Notes under the pieces: generated by a model
What the model was told of the DNA's origin: nothing
The model's input: only the letters and a program-made list of their open reading frames with translations
Database searches by the model: none
NCBI GenBank assembly: GCA_034231615.1
Contig: CM067322.1
Coordinates: 59,030,938 to 59,094,937 of the forward strand
DNA from: Meghimatium bilineatum
Lineage: Eukaryota > Mollusca > Gastropoda > Stylommatophora > Philomycidae
Direction of reading: 5' to 3'
DNA length: 64,000 nt
Shown: positions 21,500-31,550 of the stretch, piece by piece
How positions within the stretch are numbered: the first letter of the stretch is position 1
Layout of the letters: each line of letters opens with the position of its first letter
Program-made: the position numbers and the translations under genes

Positions 21500-22710
21500 T
21501 TCTTCTGCTTTCGCTCTCTTATAACCACATCGAATAAATCTTGTGATTTCCGCCTGGGAGCGTGAAGTACGTTGTACTGCAAGTTCCACAGTTGAACTGT
21601 GTTATTTGCGCCTCGGTTGGTTCACTTTGTGACCGGGACATACGAGACCCAGCACATCCGTTTTCGTCATGCCTTTAATTTGGGTAGTAGGCTTTCCTAG
21701 TCACGTGACAGCCTGTATATCTGTCGACGGGCGCGCAAGTGTATATATTGACTCTTAGCCGAGACGATTGTCGTTCACGTCTATCTCGCACGAGGTCTTT
21801 AACCATCCCAGAACTTGCCTCGTGTAATTAGACGTTCTGTGCCTGTGCCCATCGGGTACTGAACCTTTTCTTCTCCCCTTGCCTGTTTCCGGTAAAGGAA
21901 GGACTAGACAGAAGAGTTGGACCCGGGCTCTTTCACCTCCTTAACCAACATCGCGAGCATCGCGTCCAAGTTGGATTCTCACCACGTGTTTGGGAGCAAG
22001 CCGTGCTTGTCCCATTTGTGCCTAGCCCATAATTATAAAACACGTAATTATTAAGGGATATTGAACCCTTTCTCTCTGCAAGTATATTTCCGGTATAAGA
22101 AAGTTTGACAGTAGGGTTGGGCCCGGGCTACCTTCGTTATTCCGTTTGTGCCTGAGCATATCGGGTACGGGACACTTTCTCTTAGCGAGCATGATTCTGG
22201 TATAGGAAAGCTCGACATAGAGTTAGGACAGGTCTTCTTGCTTTGTCGGGCGTCCATGATTGGATCTGGGTATCTGCCTGTAAATGAGCACAGGTAAATA
22301 GAAGCTTGTCTCGAGCTAAAAGAGCTTGTAGTTCCGATTTTCTTGAAACATTTCTATTTTCTATTTGCAGTTGTCGCTGCCATCTGGTGCTGTGCTGCCC
22401 TTTCGTTGTACTTTCATTTTATTTTTGTCTCTCGTTATGCATCTGCCTTTTTGTGTTTATTTCATTGGCGGCCCTTCCAATGATCGGACTGGACTAACTA
22501 GCATCACAGTGTGTTGACAGTGTCACTGCATGTGTTGATGCTGGTTTGTGTCGGAGATATTGTTTGTCTCTTATGCGGTCAAATCTCTTTCCATCTGCTA
22601 CCTCCACATTTCTCGGACACGATCCCCAAATTATGTAGCCATAATCAGCACGAGCCGCTGTGTTTCTCTTTCCAGGGTGCACCACTGTACAGGCGATCTG
22701 ACGCATTCTG
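21500..22710 (-). mobile_element. Element F copy 2
   Basis: Matches 2,762-3,965 over nearly its whole length: GTGAAGTACGTTGT near 21,560, the GCACATCCGTTTTCGTCAT block, the GGTACTGAACC-containing tandem units (about 21,850-22,235), the AGAAGCTTGTCTCGAGCTAA block, and the CGGACACGATCCCCAAAT block near 22,615. On the minus strand it ends in GAAAGCAGAAGAAGAAT, a variant of the shared GAA-type tail. A (TTATC)n array abuts its 5' side (minus sense). Confidence 0.65.
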
Positions 22711-22716
22711 GGTGGT

Positions 22717-22760
22717 ATTATCTTATCTTATCTTATCTTATCTTATCTTATCTTATCTTA
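22717..22760. repeat. (TTATC)n microsatellite
   Basis: About eight perfect pentamer copies next to element F copy 2. Confidence 0.95.
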
Positions 22761-22869
22761 CTTTCTGTCTGTCCGTTCATGTCTGTCAATCTGTATGTCT
22801 GTTCGTCCATATCTGTCTATCTATATATCTGTTTGATTTGTCTGTCTGCATTTGTGTGATTTTCAATTT

Positions 22870-23189
22870 CCTGTGAGACAAAGAGCTTCAACTGTCGCTC
22901 TCCAATGAATTCTGTGTGCACTCTACTTTTCATCTGTTCCCAGGTGTCTCAACTGATTTGGTCTCTTCTTCCACGTCTCCTCTCCAGGTGTTCCTCGGTT
23001 TTCTAACTCTCCCTTTCCTGGAGATTCCAGTCCAGAGACTGTCTGATTATATTATCAAGCGTATTGCTGAGAGTGTATCCTATCTATTTCCATTTTCTAC
23101 TTTTGATATCTACCTTCACCAGGCACTGATGCGTCGTTCTCTTCCACAATTCATCATATGATATCCATCCTGGTCATCTAATGCGAAGT
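22870..23189 (-). pseudogene. LINE-R subfamily C-terminal fragment (interrupted by SINE-B)
   Basis: The minus strand encodes RKPRNTWRGDVEEETKSVET, the C-terminal PRNTWRRD segment of this LINE lineage, followed by HRIHWRATVEALC-like residues in another frame. The host sequence continues on the other side of the SINE-B at 23,469-23,640. No catalytic part remains. Confidence 0.65.
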
Positions 23190-23479
23190 CGCCCGTGTGT
23201 TGCCGGGGCCCGAAAGGGGTGCAAAGAATAGTAACACTGTTTACTTTTCACGCATGTCGTAAAAGGCGACTACGGAGGTTATGGGATGGAATTGGCTGTC
23301 CCATTCCATATAGGGTCAGTGACCCAAAGCCTTGCTGAAGTCAGATGTGTCAGGCCCAAAGGCGCAGATATCGCAGCAATTCTGTAAACCATGACAACGC
23401 ATTCCGTTCTCCGGACTACATCCTGCTAATCTGCAGGAGTTTGAGAACAAACGCAGAAGAAGAAGAAGTAATGCGAAGT
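23179..23479 (+). mobile_element. SINE-B, full copy defining the unit (11-bp target duplication)
   Basis: TAATGCGAAGT occurs perfectly at 23,179-23,189 and 23,469-23,479. Between them lies a 279-bp element starting CGCCCGTGTGTTGCCGGGGC and ending GAACAAACGCAGAAGAAGAAG. Order of parts: a GGGCCCGAAAGG head, GTCGTAAAAGGCGACTACGG core, CATATAGGGTCAGTGACCCA, GCGCAGATATCGCAGCAA, ACTACATCCTGCTAATCTGC, tail. The head does not look like a clear tRNA, so its polymerase III promoter is unproven. The GTCGTAAGAGGCGACTAA-type core resembles one I remember from molluscan SINEs. The insertion split an older LINE-R copy. Confidence 0.9.
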
Positions 23480-23639
23480 AAACTATGGAAACATCTTTCA
23501 TGTATTCTACTGTTGTCTTGGTAATTGATAGTGACTTGAGCGATACTGTTTTTATTTCTGATATAGGCAGGTTGGGGATGGGCTGAGAACCTGTCATCTG
23601 TGAAAAGTCATTGTCGCTGCATGTCTTGGCTCCATCTCT

Positions 23640-24174
23640 TTCATTTTGTCTTCTGTCAAATGGTCCCCATGGATGACAGAGAGACGCATGCCCGTGAACA
23701 TTACACATTTGTCGTTTGGTGACAGACTCCTGGTGACGGGGAATGCTATGTGTGTCATCGCTGCAGATGGTCATTAGATCTGACGGAAGAATGATGAACT
23801 AGCATACGCAGACGTATATGCTGGCAGAACGCGATGATCCTAGGATACTGCCAGATGGGAATGCCTCTCTTTAGGGACTAAACATATACAGGGCATGCCG
23901 CTTCTGAACATAACCGTGCTCTTGTGAGAGCACATCTTATGAGTGTGATTATATTGCATTATTATAATCATCATCTTTGAGAATATTCATTATTAATTAA
24001 AAATTAAAAATAAAACAGCCAAGGATGTCAGAGAAAATTCAATTAATAGAAAGGGATGTGGAACTCCAGTAAAACAAATCAAATATGTCATATCAACAAA
24101 GTGAAGATATGTAATATAAGTGGTAGACACCTTTCCGTTTTTTTTTCACACGATATTATTATTGTTGCGATATT
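23640..24174. other. No gene recognised
   Basis: One 152-codon minus frame crosses this stretch, but part of it is SINE-B and the rest shows no domain. I regard it as chance. Confidence 0.4.
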
Positions 24175-24470
24175 TTCGTCTTCTTCATTTATTTCCAAGC
24201 AGAATGGAATGCGCTGTCATGGTTTACAGCTTTCTGCGATGTCTGCGCCTTTCGATCTGAGACATCAGACTTCAGCATGACTTCTGTGTCACTTTGACTC
24301 TTTATGGGATGGGGCAGTCAACTTCTGTGTCACTTTGACTCTTTATGGGATGGGGCAGTCAACTCCACCTCATAACCTCCATAGTCGTCTTGTATGGCAT
24401 GCATGGAAGGAAAACAGGGCTGCTATTCTTTGCTCCATTTTCGGGTTACGGCAATACACGGGAGGTTTTG
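24175..24470 (-). mobile_element. SINE-B, inverted, with internal duplication
   Basis: On the minus strand the order is that of SINE-B (GTAACCCGAAAATGGAGC-type head near 24,450, core near 24,385-24,400, ATGACAGCGCATTCCATTCT near 24,205-24,230). Inside, a 41-bp unit starting CTTCTGTGTCACTTTGACTC occurs twice in tandem (24,281-24,321 and 24,322-24,362), identical by eye. The 3' tail is lost. Confidence 0.8.
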
Positions 24471-24589
24471 CGCTATATAAGAAATATAGTATACGAGTCA
24501 TGGCGATGATGGTTGTGACTGACACAAGACGCATCTCTCTATATGCAGCATGAACCAACGTACATCATGCAAAATGTTACTAGTAACTA

Positions 24590-24660
24590 TGATCGGGAAA
24601 ATGTCATTCTTCTTCTTCTCGTTCGCAGCTTATCATGTCTACATAGCAAGTAATGCAGTT
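24590..24660 (-). mobile_element. Retroelement tail fragment
   Basis: On the minus strand: TGCTATGTAGACATGATAAG, then CTGCGAACGAGAAGAAGAAG. The same ending, TGTGTAGACATGTCAAACTG then CGAACGAGAAGAAGA, lies at 33,729-33,761. This is another family ending in GAACGA plus (GAA)n. Confidence 0.5.
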
Positions 24661-24984
24661 GTTGAAACAATAATAGAACACAACTGCAGCGCAACTGTAT
24701 TTCGACAGACACAATTGTAAATACACACATACAATTAGACGTTTCTACTAAAACGTCTTTAGCGAAAAACACAACATAACATAGGCGAGTAAAGGTCGAC
24801 ACTTTCGATGATCAATTAACAAAGTTAATTGGAACACATACCGGAAGTCACAAAGGTAAATGCGTATATTAGTTCAATTTAGCGTTATATCAGAGTACAC
24901 GATCATGAAAATAATGGTGCTCATTGCAGAGGTGAAAGTAAACATGAGTAACCCTTCCACTACCCCTTTATACGTCAGCAAGAC

Positions 24985-25115
24985 CACAGTCTGCCCTAGC
25001 GTGTAGAGTTGCTGAAGACGGAGGCAACCAACCAAAATACGCGTCACAGTAATCAGGATGCCACGCACCAACGTAATGGGAATATACCTATATATGTTAT
25101 ACATAAGTACATTCA
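24985..25115 (+). mobile_element. LINE-D 5' leader fragment
   Basis: GCTGAAGACGGAGGCAACCA, then AATCAGGATGCCACGCAC, matches the 5' leader of the full LINE-D copy (minus strand, about 55,970-56,030). Only about 120 bp are recognisable. Confidence 0.5.
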
Positions 25116-25235
25116 AGGTGTACGAGAAAAATACTATTTTAATTAACTCAATCGACTTTCAAAAATATGTTGGAGGTCAGGTAATCATGTCGCAATGATT
25201 TCTGAGATGCACGCAACATGCTAAAAGTCAATTAC

Positions 25236-25410
25236 ATCTTCTTCTTCTTCTTCAGCGTTCATTCTTAATCTCCCGCTGGATATCTCCTGTAACAGGACAA
25301 TGGTCCTACTATATTTCCAGCAGGATGTAGTCCAGATAATGGAAATGGGCTGTGTCGCCGTTTTATTTGCGCCAATGGCCCGACACATCCGTCTTCGGCG
25401 GAAATTACAT
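25236..25410 (-). mobile_element. SINE-A, inverted, with (GAA)n tail
   Basis: Minus-strand match to 345-525: ends in AAGAATGAACGCTGAAGAAG and a (GAA) tail at 25,236-25,252. The ACTACATCCTGCTGGAAATA segment lies at 25,308-25,330 and the GACGGATGTGTCGGGCCATT head at 25,375-25,400. No target duplication was identified. Confidence 0.7.
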
Positions 25411-25639
25411 CAATATTACAGAATTTAAAAAGAAAAAGGTTTTCAACCTTTTCTTCACCCGTGGTCCCTTACAAGACAGATTTTCTTCTGTGTCCCACTC
25501 CCCCCGTGGGTTTTTAAAAAGAAAATAAAAGCTCAAGCATTATAATTTACAGGAGAATACATATTCATAATACACCGTATCCCCCTCTCCCCAATACGCC
25601 ACAAAGACGTGAAAAAGGGAAACATTTTTTTAATTCGTT

Positions 25640-26830
25640 CATTTTCCTTTTTCGTTGAAGTTAGCGCATAGGGCAGAGGTCAGATCTCTCCAATTCTGTC
25701 TGTTCAAAGCTATTCTGTGCAGTTCTTGAATAGTATGAATATTGGTTGTTTTACTTTCTCTAAGTATTGTTCTTCTGAGTGTTTCTTTTGGTCTACCCCT
25801 TGCTCTTTTGCCTGTAGGTATCCATCCAAGAGATTGGTGGTGTATTTTGTTGGTGTCTGCGCGTAGGACATGCCCGATGTAGGACCAACGGCGTTTCCTG
25901 ATAATATCTGTGATGAAATTTTGATGTGTCTCTTCTCTGATTTTATCATTCGATTTGAATTCACTCTAATGGGTGTTAGTTATCCTACGAAGACATTTGT
26001 TCTCGAAACTCAGTAATTTCTTTTCTGAAGATAAAGAGCTTTTCCAGCTCTCACATCAATATGATAGCACCAGAATAACGCAGGAATTAAATAAGCGCAT
26101 TTTCGTGCGTGTGCTGATTGACGTTGACTTCCAGATATTGGACAGTCTGTTAAATGCACTTGATGCTAGGGCAATGCGAGTCGTAATTTCTGACATTAAA
26201 TCACCGTCGAGTGTTAATTTGCTTCCTAGATAGGAGAATGTGTGTACTTTTTCAAGTTGTTGTCCATTTAAAGTAATTTCGTTAGGTGAATTGGGGAAGT
26301 CCATAATTTTCGTTTTTGATTAATTGATTTAGAGACCTATTTGTCCTGCAATGAGTTTTAATCTATCAGTTTTTGTTTTTGCATCTTGATGGTTTTCACT
26401 CAATAGTGCTAGATCATCGGCAACATCCAGGTCTTCTAATGTTGTTTTATTTATTCAAGGGTAAAATTTTCTATAGAAGCTTCTAATGGTGGCATTGTCT
26501 CCTCTTCCTCTAGATTTGGAGTAGATAGGGCTGGTGGTCCGTTAAGAAGATCTTGGAAATGTTTTGCCCATCTCTGCTTTTGTTGTTCAGCTGCTGTTAT
26601 AACTTTGCCATTTTTGTCTTTAATAGATGCGTTTGGGATAAGTGGCTGATGCACTTATTGTTGTTTGGTTATGTGGTGTAGTATCTTGCTGTTGTTGTGT
26701 TTTGCGGCTGATTCAGCTTCCAATGCTAAGTTGTTTATATAATTGTGCATGTCCTTTCTAGCGCTTGCATTAACTTCTTTGTTTAAAAGTGCGTATGTGA
26801 GTCTGTTTTGCATTTTTTAATACATCTTAA
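25640..26830 (-). pseudogene. LINE-R with internal RT deletion
   Basis: Minus-strand parts in order: an RT-upstream helix with RKDMHNYINNLALEAESAAK (about 26,690-26,780), IKDKNGKVITAAEQQKQRW (26,560-26,630), and PPLEASIENFTLE. It then jumps directly to LEDLDVADDLALLSENHQDA (about 26,360-26,430), with no fingers or palm between. Next are KVHTFSYLGSKLTLDGDL and TRTKMRLFNSCVI (26,056-26,304), then the GRPKETLRRTILRESK end (25,640-25,800). The VADD box keeps both aspartates, but several hundred base pairs of catalytic domain are missing. The 3' part matches 2,300-2,690. Confidence 0.82.
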
Positions 26831-27039
26831 TAAATACCATCCACATAGTTGCCTTTTGTGGCCCTCATAGACCGGTTAGAGCCCCTTCCCCTCCATTTCC
26901 AATTGTTCCTATATGCCCCCCTCCCAGCAAAACTACATGGCCTCAAAGAGAGCCATATGACCATCAATGAGAACCATTCTCTTATATCAATAGTACTACC
27001 ATTGTTTCATACTCTCGCCTGTTTAACTTCCTGGTTAAT

Positions 27040-27150
27040 TAGTGATCTTCTTCGTCTTCTAGCTTCTACGTTCGTTTTCAAACTCCTGCTGGTAAATAGG
27101 ATGTAGTCCAGAGAATTGAATGCGTTGTGTCATGGATTACAATGTGGATG
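27040..27150 (-). mobile_element. SINE-B 3' fragment
   Basis: On the minus strand it holds the AACGCATTCAATTCTCTGGA, ACTACATCCT and GAAAACGAACG tail segments of SINE-B, truncated on its 5' side. Confidence 0.65.
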
Positions 27151-27239
27151 TGGCATCTACCCAATCCAACGTTAACACGTCTTCGGGTCAACTTAACTCT
27201 TTCAGGACTTGATTATTTTTAGGTTTGGACCAAATTAAT

Positions 27240-27845
27240 TTTCAGGAGTAGAAACATTTCCTTACATGTGTTTTTCATTGTATCACTTGACATACTAATA
27301 TTGATAAATAGTGTATGTGTAATATATCATTGGAAAGGGGAATGGATACATAATATGAATACATAAGTACATTGATCATGTATGATTACTTCACAAGGTT
27401 AAAGTTAGTAAGACACAAAACAAGAAAATGAAAATATTAATTTATTAGTATAAATATTGTGACTTACCCAAATGTATCCATACTTGTCATTGATGATATC
27501 AATTTTTCAAGAATGTTTACACAAGTATATCCAATTCTCTTCATTATGCATTTTATTTGATGAATTTCTATCAATAAATTTTAAAGTTATGTACATTTTT
27601 CTGATTGACACCAGAAGCAATAAAAATATGAAAATATTTCAAGGGTAGAATAATTTTCCTACATGTGTTTTTCATTGTATCACTTGACATACTAATATTG
27701 ATAAATAGTGTATGTGTAATATATCATTGGAAAGAGGAATGGATACAGAATATGAATATATAAGTATATTGATCATGTATGATTACTTTACAAGGTTAAC
27801 GTTAGTAAGACACAAAACACGAAAATGAAAATGTTAATTTAGATT
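27240..27845. repeat. Two ~190-bp direct repeats, period 395 bp
   Basis: TACATGTGTTTTTCATTG begins at 27,265 and at 27,660. About 180 bases that follow are nearly identical (GACATACTAATATTGATAAA; ATATATCATTGGAAAG; GATCATGTATGATTACTT). The material between the copies is not shared. It could be two units of a long satellite or a local duplication. Confidence 0.85.
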
Positions 27846-28074
27846 TATTGACTTAACAGTTCTGTGAGTGTCTCCGCCAAGATTTTTTAGTCTTGTCACA
27901 TGGAAGTATACAGCTGTAAGTTGTAGGCTGAACTTACTCCTGCCACCTAAGCACTACAAACATTTGCTACATTATTTGGTAACCAGTTTTACATCTAGAG
28001 CAGAAGAGGCAAACCTAATTTTGTCAGCTAGCTAATTCATTTCTACTTGTGGTATTTTTATGTTTGTATGTTAT

Positions 28075-28120
28075 GTGTGTATCTTGAAAAAGGCCTATTG
28101 GTCCGAAACGACGACTTTTT
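28075..28120 (+). other. Hairpin followed by CCGAAACGACG
   Basis: AAAGGCC-TATT-GGTCC forms a short stem, directly followed by GAAACGACG. A similar arrangement (GAC-TTTGTT-GTC, then GAAACGTC) occurs at 37,459-37,487. Such stem-plus-GAAACG segments are often seen in retroelement 3' regions. I cannot assign the element. Confidence 0.35.
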
Positions 28121-28459
28121 CCTGTGTATTGTAATTTGTATGATTATATTATGTGTTTTGTTTTGTTGTATGTACCATATTTATTCATGTTAACATCCGT
28201 CAGTGATAGTGTGTTAGTCGTCATCCAGTAGGACTTCACTACCTGTCTTCCACATTGTCTCAGACAACAGATGTACACAACAAACTTATCACCTTGTTAT
28301 CCCAATACAGATACCTGATCTGGTCTTGTCGGATACGGGCAGTGTTTCACAATATAATATTTCATCCACATACAGTTTTACACATATTCAATCAGATGAC
28401 ACATCACATAATATGAACATGTACAGAAATACGCAAATTATCACGGATTTTTTTTCATC

Positions 28460-28960
28460 AATACATTTTTTTTTGTCATCCATGTATCACTCACTTCATA
28501 AAATTGTAAAGGTCCACCATTCCACATTTCAATTCACGGGCAAAACTTCATCACATTACATATGTCTATTGTCGTTACTTTGATAAATTTTTCACGTAAA
28601 TTGTGTATATAAAATGATTTACTAAGGATCTCCGCGAGGAGACACAATATAAGACCAAATGTTTCAAATGAACTATTTTTCCAAACATACTTTGTATTTT
28701 TTATTATCTCCAATGTTAGAAACTTTTGCTACTACACGTACTATATCACGACTATTTGTTAGCTTTTACTATGAACATGTATGGATATATGTAAACAATT
28801 ATTCCTTTGTTGCTGTTGTTTTTTTCATCAAAATAATTTTGTTGTCATCCATGTATCACCAATTTCACAAAATTGTAAAGGCCCATCATTCCACATTTAA
28901 ACTCGCGGGCAAAATTTCATTACATTACATGTCTATTGTTGTTACTTTTATATTCTATAC
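28460..28960. repeat. Two ~130-bp direct repeats, period ~370 bp
   Basis: GTCATCCATGTATCAC, AAAATTGTAAAGG and CATTACATNTGTCTATTGT-type blocks occur at about 28,475-28,590 and again at 28,843-28,955. They may be units of a diverged satellite or LINE remains. Confidence 0.75.
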
Positions 28961-29089
28961 TGTAATCGTTACAAATATGTTGTATATACATATATATGTA
29001 AATAAATATGTATAGGTATGTACAATGTTATTGGGGAAAAAAACCAACCACATGAAAGCCAGCTCCCACTATGTGCATATATGTACACA

Positions 29090-29190
29090 CACGTGTGTGT
29101 GTGTATGTATATATATATATATATGCCTATATGTGTATATGTGTGCACGTGTGTGGGTATGTATGTATATATGCGATGTACGTATGTGTG
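29090..29190. repeat. Compound (TG/TA)n microsatellite
   Basis: TGTGTGTG and TATATATA blocks with interruptions. The open frames here are artefacts. Confidence 0.85.
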
Positions 29191-29427
29191 TGTAAATGCA
29201 TTTTTTGCTTGGATAGTATGCGTGTAAGGATGAAAAAAATCAAAAAATCTTTACATATTATAATTATCATTTACACTCTCATCACAAATTTTTCATGAAT
29301 GTTGTTTAATCCATCTCATAACAAAATGCACACTGCACATTTCAAATGTATTTGGTTTTGTAAATGTTTTTTGTTGCAAATAAAGATTGCAATTTTTTTT
29401 TTCAAAGTTACAGATACTCTTACTACT

Positions 29428-29461
29428 TCTTGAGACTAACGGGAATTGAACCAGTCCGTTA
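29428..29461 (+). mobile_element. FB1 arm fragment
   Basis: CTTGAGACTAACGGGAATTG, then AACCAGTCCGTT, matches 15,048-15,079 with one difference. It sits at the truncated end of a LINE-K fragment. Confidence 0.6.
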
Positions 29462-29905
29462 CTCTTACTGTAATTACTGTTACTCATTGGAGCACCTGCC
29501 ATCTGATGTTAAAATGCTGCCAAGATACTTGACTTTAGCCCCATGATTAAATGTTGAATCATAGATAGTAATAATGTATTTTGGCGATGTGTATTTCTTG
29601 AAACAACCATTACTTCTGGTTTCTTCTTGTTTAGACAGCTTTGTTTTCCCTTTTTTTTCTACCATGTCTAACAAGCTTTAAATTTCTTGTTCTCTCCCTG
29701 TAATCAGAACTGTATCGTCAGCAAATCTTAGATTATTTAGATTTTGTAACCTCCAACTGCTATTCCTAGCATGTTTTCTAAGTTTCACATAATATCCTCT
29801 GTATACAGAAAGAAAAGATCTGGTGACATTACACATCCTTGTCTGATGCCCATCTCTATCTTTTGAAATTCTCCTACATTACCGTCAACCCTTGACACAG
29901 CTGTT
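29462..29905 (-). pseudogene. LINE-K RT fragment
   Basis: The minus strand shows FQKIEMGIRQGCVMSPDLFF (about 29,810-29,880), then EVMVVSRNTHR-like residues in one frame and VKYLGSILTSDGRCSNE (29,480-29,530) in another. These are the RT motifs just before and after the catalytic box. The catalytic box itself is not readable. It abuts LINE-L head to head at about 29,905. Confidence 0.7.
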
Positions 29906-30960
29906 TGATCAACATAGCTATTATCTTATTTTTACATACAGTCATAAAAGTAGAATTTATATGCGTATTCTTATAAAACTTCTGATTTATGAAACAACAG
30001 AGAATGAACAACGTAAAAACAAATTCAATAAACTGCTTTTCGCTGACGATAAATACTCGTACATCATGTATGATGATGAAGAAAAACTGCAAACTCACAT
30101 CAACTCACAATCTAGAATATGCAATAAATACAACAAGCGGATCAATAGACAAAAAGGCAGAAACTAAGCAAATAACGAGATCAACAGAGCATTTAAACAT
30201 TCAAATAGAGAACACAAAAATAATACAAGTAAAAGAGTTCAAGTACCTACGAAGTATCTTTACAGAAGACGGATGATTCAATTGAGAGATAGAAACAAGA
30301 TGTAAAAAAGGCAAATATTGGGATATACCAGATGTCACTTTTGCTATAACACCCAAAAAACAACACGGAAGTAAAGAAACACATAAGTAAGAGCATCGTT
30401 CTGCCAACACTATGCTACCAATGTCAGACTTGGCAACTAACACCTACACATAAATAAGAGCATCTTTGTACCAACACTATGCCACCAATGTCAGACTTGG
30501 CAGCTAACACCTACACATAAGTAAGAGCATCTTTGTGCCAACACTATGCTACCAATGCCAGACTTGGCAGCTAACACCTACACATAAGAGAAAGATAGAA
30601 ACTTGCGAAATGTCTAAGTAAGGCTATTTGAGTCACCAGATTCAACAAGGTGCGCAATTAGAACATCAGACGGATACTAAGTATAACATAGTGCATCAAG
30701 TATATATAGAAACAACAGATAAAATTGTTTGGACGTCTTATGAGGATAACGGTCCCATAAGAACTTATAACAAGATTTAAATAATGATACAAAGCCAAGG
30801 GCAGACTTAGGAAAAGATAGATAGACAACAACAAGACCATCCTGAATAAACATGACTGCACTACAACCATAGCAACACACCTGGCTCTGGAACACAGACT
30901 ACATCTTCTGTACAAACCTCAACGCCCAGCGGCAAGTGTGGACGTTATGACAATAGACAA
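29906..30960 (+). pseudogene. LINE-L RT, C-terminal half, with internal triplication
   Basis: KLLFADDKYSYIMYDDEEKL (30,035-30,090) is the catalytic box. Then in another frame NIQIENTKIIQVKEFKYLRS (about 30,195-30,255) forms the segment after it. After the 67-bp triplication, a C-terminal part reads TIATHLALEHRLHLLYKPQR (about 30,860-30,920). A second fragment of this family, without the triplication, lies at 42,590-42,790. Frameshifts and a stop after FTEDG show that it is dead. Confidence 0.72.
30385..30585 (+). repeat. 67-bp unit in three tandem copies within LINE-L
   Basis: Units begin at 30,385, 30,452 and 30,519 and run AAGTAAGAGCATC to CACCTACACAT with only a few differences. The related copy at 42,600-42,670 has one unit, so the triplication happened after insertion or in this lineage. 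Confidence 0.92.
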
Positions 30961-31436
30961 TTCTTATAAAAAAGTCCGTATTAGTAATAGTTACTGAAAT
31001 TTAAACCCCCTCCCTCCATTGTCCAAACTATTTTATCTGTTGTTTCTATATATATTTTCTATGCATGGTGTTTTATCTATTATCTTTCTGATGTTCTCAT
31101 TGCACATTTTGGTTGAGTCTGGTGATTCCAATGGCCTTCTTCGGGCATTGCATTTTGCAAGTTTTGATCTTAACTAAATCAAAAATCCTGTACACCATTC
31201 AACATAACTGCATAATGTTCACAGTGCTCAATAATTACATACTTGGGTTATACATTGTTCACTTTCTCCACCTTGGATTCACTGGACATTTATGGATCAC
31301 ATTTATGGATTTAGAAGTTATTCATCTGACATTGGACTATTCAACAATCTCAAAAACATTAATCTATTGTTTCTTTTGAACCATGTGCTCGTTTTTATTG
31401 CAGCGTTCTTTGCCTGAGAAACTTCTACCATTATTC

Positions 31437-31550
31437 ATTTTAACACAGGCGGGAGAGTTGTAAGGAATATAATTTTAACACAGGTGGGAGAGTTGTAAGG
31501 AATATAATTTTAACACAGGTGGGAGAGTTGTAAGGAATATAATTTTAACA
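31437..31550. repeat. 35-bp unit, 3.3 tandem copies
   Basis: ATTTTAACACAGG(C/T)GGGAGA units start at 31,437, 31,472 and 31,507, with a 9-bp fourth piece. Only one base differs between units, so the array is young. Confidence 0.95.

Noticed and set aside
22494..22706. Conserved small protein in element F
   Set aside because: The frame is not maintained in the other element F copy at 3,780-3,960, which has stops and shifts.
23316..23774. A 152-codon minus-strand frame
   Set aside because: Its C-terminal half is antisense to SINE-B and the rest has no recognisable domain.
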